This document shows positions 59,587-64,000 of a DNA stretch of 64,000 nucleotides, piece by piece (position 1 is the first letter of the stretch; the number at the start of each line of letters is the position of its first letter). Origin of the DNA: Actinomycetes bacterium (GTDB lineage: Bacteria; Actinomycetota; Actinomycetes; Actinomycetales; Microbacteriaceae). The position numbers and the translations under genes are program-made. The stretch spans positions 31,949-95,948 of the forward strand of contig JAEWJX010000116.1 in assembly GCA_023386365.1 (NCBI GenBank), in the 5' to 3' direction. The notes under the pieces are model-generated. The model made no database searches and was not told the origin of the DNA. It worked only from the letters and a program-made list of their open reading frames with translations.

Positions 59587-60975
59587 TCAGGGGTAGTCGG
59601 GCGCCGCGGGGAGGCCTGCGTACTCCTCCAAGGTGCGGATGCCGCGCTCATGCATCTCGGCCGCAGCCGTCTCGCCCACGTACCGGAAGTGCCAGGGCTC
59701 GAAGCGGTAGCCGACGGTCGGCTGCCAGCCGTCGCCGTAGCGCAGGATGAACCCGTAGCGCCACGAGTTCTCCGCCAGCCACCGGCCGCCGGCGGTGTTC
59801 TGGAAGCACACGTTGAGGTTGCATCCGGTGCCGTCGTCGAAGTCGGCCGCGAGACCCGTCTGATGCTCGGAGTGCCCGGGCCGCGCCGAATGCGCGTCCG
59901 CGCCGGCGACCCCCTCGCGCGCGACGAAGCCGTTGTAGAGCGTCTGCTGGCGGCTGTAGCTGCGGTAGCCGCTCGACATGCGCAACTGCATGCCTTCGGC
60001 CGCCATGTCGGCCGCCATCCGTTCCGCAGCGGAGGCCGCGACAGCGCGCAACGGCAGGGTGTTGCCGACGCCGACGGGCCGGCGCAGGTCGGTGGGCGCG
60101 TAATCCGAGGGCAAGGCTCGGGCCTTGTTGACGACGACCGTGAGCGAGGTGGGATCATCGAACCCGCCGCCGATGGTGCCGCTGCCCACGGGCGCGCGCG
60201 CCGCATCCGACGACGCGACGACGGCATCCACCGCCACCCGGTACCCGGCGAGGGCGGCGGGAAGGTCCGCGAGCGGGGTCGTCGCCAGCGAGTCGATCGT
60301 CGCCTGCAGGGTCGCTTCGAGGTCGTCGGAGGCGTCGGCGCGCTCCGCGAGAACGGCTGCGCCCGACGCGGCGGTCGCGGTGCAGTAGTCGGTGAGCGCC
60401 GAACTGAGTGCCGCGGTCTCCGCGTGCGCCTGCTCGGCGACGCCGTGCTCATGCTCGGCCACCGCATCCAGACGCCGCGCGTACTCGTCGAGTTGTGCCG
60501 CATAGTCCTGCAGCTCACGCGCCGAAGCGGTCGTCGCATCCACCGAGCCGGCGGGTGCGATCGCGGCCGGCTCGACGGTGGGAAGCTCGAGCGGCTGGCG
60601 GACGGCGGTGAGGGCTTCCGCCGCTGCGGGGTCGATGCCCGTGCCGGTGAGCCCGGCGACCGCATCCGACGTCGCCATCAGGGTCTGGAGCTCCTCGAGG
60701 GCTGCGACGCGGTCGTGCTGGGCGGCGCGCAGCGACGCGGAGGCTGCTGCGGCGGCGTCCCGCGACTCCGTGACGGCGCCCACCGCCTCCTGCCGGTGCG
60801 CGTGCGACGACATCAGCATCGATGCGAGCACCACCGCGATCACCGTCAACACCAGGATCACGATCACCAGCACGCCGTGGCGCCCGATCATGGCGCGGGT
60901 CGGCTCCTCCTGGGTCGCCGACGGCTCGCCGGTGTCGGAATCCGGAAGCGTCTCGGTGGTGTCGGGTGCACTCAT
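59587..60975 (-). CDS. D-Ala-D-Ala carboxypeptidase (VanY/M15B) membrane protein
   Basis: 462 residues. One N-terminal membrane helix (VLVIVILVLTVIAVVLASML), a helical coiled-coil-like stalk rich in Ala and Glu (residues 60-270), and a C-terminal M15B domain with the zinc ligands in SEHQTGLAADF and EPWHFRYVG. It trims the terminal D-Ala of peptidoglycan stems outside the membrane. The GTG/ATG start at 60975 has a polar leader before the helix. Stops 2 nt from the small HTH gene end. Confidence 0.88.
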   Translation of the reverse strand: MSAPDTTETLPDSDTGEPSATQEEPTRAMIGRHGVLVIVILVLTVIAVVLASMLMSSHAHRQEAVGAVTESRDAAAAASASLRAAQHDRVAALEELQTLMATSDAVAGLTGTGIDPAAAEALTAVRQPLELPTVEPAAIAPAGSVDATTASARELQDYAAQLDEYARRLDAVAEHEHGVAEQAHAETAALSSALTDYCTATAASGAAVLAERADASDDLEATLQATIDSLATTPLADLPAALAGYRVAVDAVVASSDAARAPVGSGTIGGGFDDPTSLTVVVNKARALPSDYAPTDLRRPVGVGNTLPLRAVAASAAERMAADMAAEGMQLRMSSGYRSYSRQQTLYNGFVAREGVAGADAHSARPGHSEHQTGLAADFDDGTGCNLNVCFQNTAGGRWLAENSWRYGFILRYGDGWQPTVGYRFEPWHFRYVGETAAAEMHERGIRTLEEYAGLPAAPDYP

Positions 60976-60990
60976 CGTCGAGGAGAGAGG

Positions 60991-62745
60991 TTACCTCTTC
61001 TTGAAGAGCCCGTTGATCACGTCGCGTGCGATGCGCAGGCCCCCGGAGACGACCTCCTTCTGGATGCGGTCCTGCTGACGTTTGCGTTCGCGGGCGTCGC
61101 GTGCGGCCTGCTGCTCGGCTGCCTTCGCCGCGCGGGCCGCATCCTGCTCGGCCTTCTTCTGGGCGCGCGCGATGTCGGCGGCGGTCGCTCCGGTCGCCGC
61201 GGCGTCGACCCCGGCCGCCTCCGCGGCGTCCTTCATCCGCTCCGCGAGGATCGCGCTCGCCCCCGGCGTCGCGACGGCGGCGTACGTGGCGGTCAGCGGC
61301 GACGCCGCCACCGCCGCCTGGAGCACCGTATCCGGGGTGGGGTTCATCGAACCTTCCGGTGCCCGCAGCCTGGTCCAGGCGACCGGCGACGGCGCGCCCT
61401 TCTCGTTCATCACCGTGACGATCGCTTCGCCGATCGCCAGGGTGGTGAGCACCTCGCCCAGTTCGTAGCCCGAGTTCGGGTAGGTCGATACCGTCGACTT
61501 GAGGGCCTTCGCGTCGTCGGGGGTGTGGGCGCGCAGCTGGTGCTGGATGCGACTGCCGAGTTGTGCGAGCACGTCGCCCGGCACGTCCTTCGGCGTCTGG
61601 GTGACGAAATAGATGCCGACCCCTCGGGAGCGGATGAGACGCACCGTCTGCGTCACGACGGCCAAGAAGTCGTCGCTCGCGTCGCGGAACAGCAGGTGCG
61701 CCTCATCGAAGAAGAACACCAGCTTCGGCTTGTCGACGTCGCCCACCTCGGGCAGCGACTCGTAGAGGCGGGTCAGCAGCCACATGAGGAACGTGGAGAA
61801 CAGTTCGGGGCGCCCCAGCTGCGTGCGCACTTCCAGCAGGCTGACGACGCCGCGGGTGACGCCATCCGGGGTCGTCTCGGTACGGAAGAAGTCGGCGGTA
61901 TCGATCTGGGGGAGGCCGAAGAATACGTCCGCGCCCTGCTCGGCGAACGCGACCAGTTCGCGCAGGATCACCCCGGCGGTGGCCTTCGACAGGCCGCCGA
62001 GGTTTTCGAGTTCGGCCTTGCCGGCGGGGCTCGTGAGGTGCAGCAGTACGGCCCGCAGGTCGTCGAGGGTGACGAGGGGCAGCTGCTGCTCCTTCGCGTA
62101 GTGGAACACCAGCCCGAGGCTCGACTCCTGCGTCTGGTTAAGGCCGAGCACCTTCGCGAGCATGACGGCGCCGAATCCTTCGACGCTGGCGCGGATGGGC
62201 GTGCCGATCCCGTCGCCGCCGAGCGCGAACAGAGCGGTGGGCGAGGCGTGCGGGGTCCAGTCCTGCCCGAGGCCCTTCGTGCGGGCGAGCAGCTTCTCGC
62301 TCGATTCTCCGGGGGTGGCGATGCCCGAGAGGTCACCTTTGATGTCGGCGGCGAAGACGGGCACGCCCGCGGCACTCAGCTGCTCCGCGAGCACCTGCAG
62401 GGTCTTCGTCTTGCCGGTTCCGGTGGCACCGGCGACGAGGCCGTGGCGGTTCACCATCGCGAGCGGGATGCGGATGGGGACGTCGGCGAGGGCGTCACCG
62501 TTGACGAGCGCCCCCATCTCGAGTGCGGGGGCGTCGAACGCATACCCGGCGCGGATGGCGTCGACACCGGCTTGGTCGAGGGGCCCCGCCGGCGCGGGTG
62601 CCGCGGCCCTCTGCGCGGCGGCGGCATCCTCGGTCGCGGCTTTGAGTTCCGCATCCTTGGCCGCCTGCTCGGCGGCGGCGAGGGCCGCCTGCGCCTCTTC
62701 CAACGCCTTGCGGGCTGCTTCCACCGAATCGCCGGTATCCGTCAT
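60991..62745 (-). CDS. HerA-like ATPase (DUF853)
   Basis: 584 residues. N-terminal coiled coil (residues 1-45, Ala/Glu-rich); Walker A in VAGATGTGKTKTLQVLAEQL; Walker B in KLVFFFDEAHLLF; Arg finger-like VRLIRSRGVGIYFVTQTPKDVPG. C-terminal Ala/Arg-rich tail. Matches DUF853/YjgR-type HerA-like ATPases of unknown function. Separated from VanY by 15 nt on the same strand, so possibly an operon. Confidence 0.9.
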   Translation of the reverse strand: MTDTGDSVEAARKALEEAQAALAAAEQAAKDAELKAATEDAAAAQRAAAPAPAGPLDQAGVDAIRAGYAFDAPALEMGALVNGDALADVPIRIPLAMVNRHGLVAGATGTGKTKTLQVLAEQLSAAGVPVFAADIKGDLSGIATPGESSEKLLARTKGLGQDWTPHASPTALFALGGDGIGTPIRASVEGFGAVMLAKVLGLNQTQESSLGLVFHYAKEQQLPLVTLDDLRAVLLHLTSPAGKAELENLGGLSKATAGVILRELVAFAEQGADVFFGLPQIDTADFFRTETTPDGVTRGVVSLLEVRTQLGRPELFSTFLMWLLTRLYESLPEVGDVDKPKLVFFFDEAHLLFRDASDDFLAVVTQTVRLIRSRGVGIYFVTQTPKDVPGDVLAQLGSRIQHQLRAHTPDDAKALKSTVSTYPNSGYELGEVLTTLAIGEAIVTVMNEKGAPSPVAWTRLRAPEGSMNPTPDTVLQAAVAASPLTATYAAVATPGASAILAERMKDAAEAAGVDAAATGATAADIARAQKKAEQDAARAAKAAEQQAARDARERKRQQDRIQKEVVSGGLRIARDVINGLFKKR

Positions 62746-62780
62746 GGCGAAAGCCTAGGCCCGGCCCCCGGTGCTGTCGC

Positions 62781-63269
62781 CTACTCGCCGATGAGGGCCG
62801 TGAACCGCTGGTCCGGGTCGAGGGCGCGGCCGATGGCGGTCGCGATCTCGGTGAGCTGCGCGAGCTGGTCGCGGTCGAGGGAGTCGATGACGACGCGGCG
62901 GACGAGGGCGATGTGGCCGGGTGTGGCGCGGATGAGTTCCCGGCGCCCGGCGTCGGTGAGGCGCGCGTTGGTGGCGCGCCGGTCTTCGGGGCAGGGGACG
63001 CGCTCGACGAGGCCGCGCTTCTCGAGGCGGGTGACGACGTGGGAGAGGCGGGGGAGTGTGGCGTTGGTGCCCGCCGCGAGGTCGGACATGCGCAGCGTGG
63101 AGTCGGGGGAGAAGCGCAGGAACGACAGCACCGCGAATTCGAAGTGCGTCATGTCGGAGTCGCGCTGCAGTTGGGAGTCGAGGGCGCTGGGCAGCAGCTC
63201 GGTGAGGGCCACGAGCGAGAGCCAGGCGGCGGATTCCTCGGCGTCGAGTCGGGGCACCTGTCGGGTCAT
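62781..63269 (-). CDS. MarR family transcriptional regulator
   Basis: 162 residues with the winged HTH (LRMSDLAAGTNATLPRLSHVVTRLEKRGLVERV). Probable regulator of the divergent reductase gene and of itself through the inverted repeats between them. Short PCPEDRRATNARL wing as in typical MarR proteins. ATG 63269. Confidence 0.88.
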   Translation of the reverse strand: MTRQVPRLDAEESAAWLSLVALTELLPSALDSQLQRDSDMTHFEFAVLSFLRFSPDSTLRMSDLAAGTNATLPRLSHVVTRLEKRGLVERVPCPEDRRATNARLTDAGRRELIRATPGHIALVRRVVIDSLDRDQLAQLTEIATAIGRALDPDQRFTALIGE

Positions 63270-63290
63270 GGCTCCATCCTAGCGGGAATA

Positions 63291-63334
63291 GTTGCACCAA
63301 CAACTATGTTGTGCCTATGGTTGACGCAACAACC
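63291..63334. promoter_or_regulatory. MarR operator/promoter region
   Basis: Inverted repeat ACAACTATGTTGT at 63300-63312 and a second GGTT...AACC pair at 63319-63334. A TTGCAC...TATGGT pair with an 18-bp spacer could be the reductase promoter. Repressor binding here would cover both directions. Confidence 0.6.
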
Positions 63335-63353
63335 AATCGGAAGGAATCGGGAC

Positions 63354-63977
63354 ATGACCTCGATCAGCATCATCGGCATCGGAAACATGGGCGGCGCGAT
63401 CACCGGCATCGCCGCCAAGAGCGGCGCGGCGGTTCAGGTCATCGCGCGCGACCTCGCCAAGGCGCAGGAACTCGCCGCAGGCACCGGCGCCACCGCCGCC
63501 GAGTTCGGTGCGGCCCTCACCGGCGACATCGTCGTGCTCGCCCTGCCGTTCGCGGCCGTCGACGAGGTGCTCGGCACCTACGGCGACCAGCTCGCCGGCA
63601 AGACGGTCGTCGACATCACCAACCCGGTCGACTTCGACACCTTCGACGGCCTCGTGGTGCCCGCCGACGGCTCGGCCGCATCCGTCATCGCCGAGAAGGT
63701 CCCTGCCGCGCACGTCGTGAAGGCCTTCAACACGAACTTCGCCGCCACCCTCGCCACCGGCACGGTGGGCGACGCCACCACCACGGTGCTCGTCGCGGGC
63801 GACGAGCAGGATGCGAAGGATGCGGTCGTCGGTTTCGTGCGGGCCGCGGGTCTGAACGCCGAGGACGCCGGATCGCTCAAGCGCGCCCGCGAGCTCGAGG
63901 GCCTCGGCTTCCTGCAGATCTCGCTCGCCGCCGGCGAGAAGGTCGGCTGGGACGCCGGCTTCGCGGTCGCGAAGTAA
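63354..63977 (+). CDS. NADP/F420 reductase-like protein (NAD(P)-binding domain)
   Basis: 207 residues. The N-terminal SIIGIGNMGGAITGIAAKSG is a Rossmann dinucleotide fingerprint, followed by DIVVLALPF and the VDITNPVDF stretch of F420H2:NADP oxidoreductase-like proteins; FNTNFAATLATGTVG is also typical. It may be a reductase of the NADPH-dependent F420 reductase family (catalytic partner not certain). ATG 63354 follows GGAAGGA by 8 nt. Divergent from marR. Confidence 0.85.
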   Translation: MTSISIIGIGNMGGAITGIAAKSGAAVQVIARDLAKAQELAAGTGATAAEFGAALTGDIVVLALPFAAVDEVLGTYGDQLAGKTVVDITNPVDFDTFDGLVVPADGSAASVIAEKVPAAHVVKAFNTNFAATLATGTVGDATTTVLVAGDEQDAKDAVVGFVRAAGLNAEDAGSLKRARELEGLGFLQISLAAGEKVGWDAGFAVAK

Positions 63978-64000
63978 CCCGAACTGAACCACAGAAGGGG

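Noticed and set aside
58963..63282. 1439-codon plus-strand frame
   Set aside because: It runs antisense to XRE, VanY, HerA-like and MarR genes, all with clear motifs. The translation is Gly/Arg/Val-rich without any recognisable domain.

Overview
The window looks like chromosome from a high-GC actinobacterium of the family Microbacteriaceae, most likely Microbacterium or a close relative. The evidence is strong GC bias at third codon positions, the prfB-ftsE-ftsX-smpB-ssrA block, a UPF0182 membrane protein next to a PDZ/Lon-type protease, DUF3039, LAxTG-type sortase substrates, a tmRNA tag ending in ALAA, and many genes whose start codon lies only 6-7 nt after a TAnnnT box (probable leaderless transcripts). 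The genus is inferred from memory of gene order and was not tested by a search.

Layout. 1-12 kb is housekeeping: secreted protease, UPF0182 protein, methyltransferase, initiator tRNA, lipoproteins, amidohydrolase, aminotransferase and HtrA-like protease. 12-26 kb is a cell-surface glycopolymer region: a GT2 glycosyltransferase, two CDP-glycerol glycerophosphotransferase-type proteins (one with two domains), a tightly overlapping nonulosonic-acid operon (candidate sialyl-type transferase, CMP-nonulosonate synthetase fused to a HAD phosphatase, NeuB-type synthase, DUF6716-like transferase), and a convergent operon with a nucleotidyltransferase and a TagGH/Wzm-Wzt type exporter. Together these suggest a teichoic or teichulosonic wall polymer carrying a sialic acid-like or Kdn-like sugar. 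26-41 kb holds an ABC exporter pair, pncB, small secreted proteins, murI, rph, rdgB, a LAxTG surface protein, a metal-homeostasis set (CDF exporter, MntR-type repressor with twin operators, Nramp importer) and a DedA protein.

From just past tRNA-Leu (41.7 kb) to about 48.3 kb is an accessory region built on a decayed Tad/Flp pilus locus. I recognise the 5' end of a cpaF-type ATPase, most of a TadC-type type II secretion F domain carrying a frameshift, and that gene's C-terminal end 1.6 kb further on. Between the two TadC pieces lies a divergent pair: a HEPN-motif protein and an abortive-infection (Abi C-terminal) protein. Several small membrane proteins of lower GC sit nearby. This is the best candidate for a mobile defence module.

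48.3-64 kb returns to core sequence: an MFS transporter, prfB, an inserted trypsin-like lipoprotein and LAxTG surface protein, ftsEX, smpB, a SIMPL-domain protein and ssrA. After ssrA come a P-loop protein, an XRE/ImmA-IrrE/small-HTH regulatory switch, a VanY-type carboxypeptidase, a HerA-like ATPase, and a divergent MarR/F420-or-NADP reductase pair. I saw no integrase, transposase, CRISPR array, rRNA gene or replication origin.
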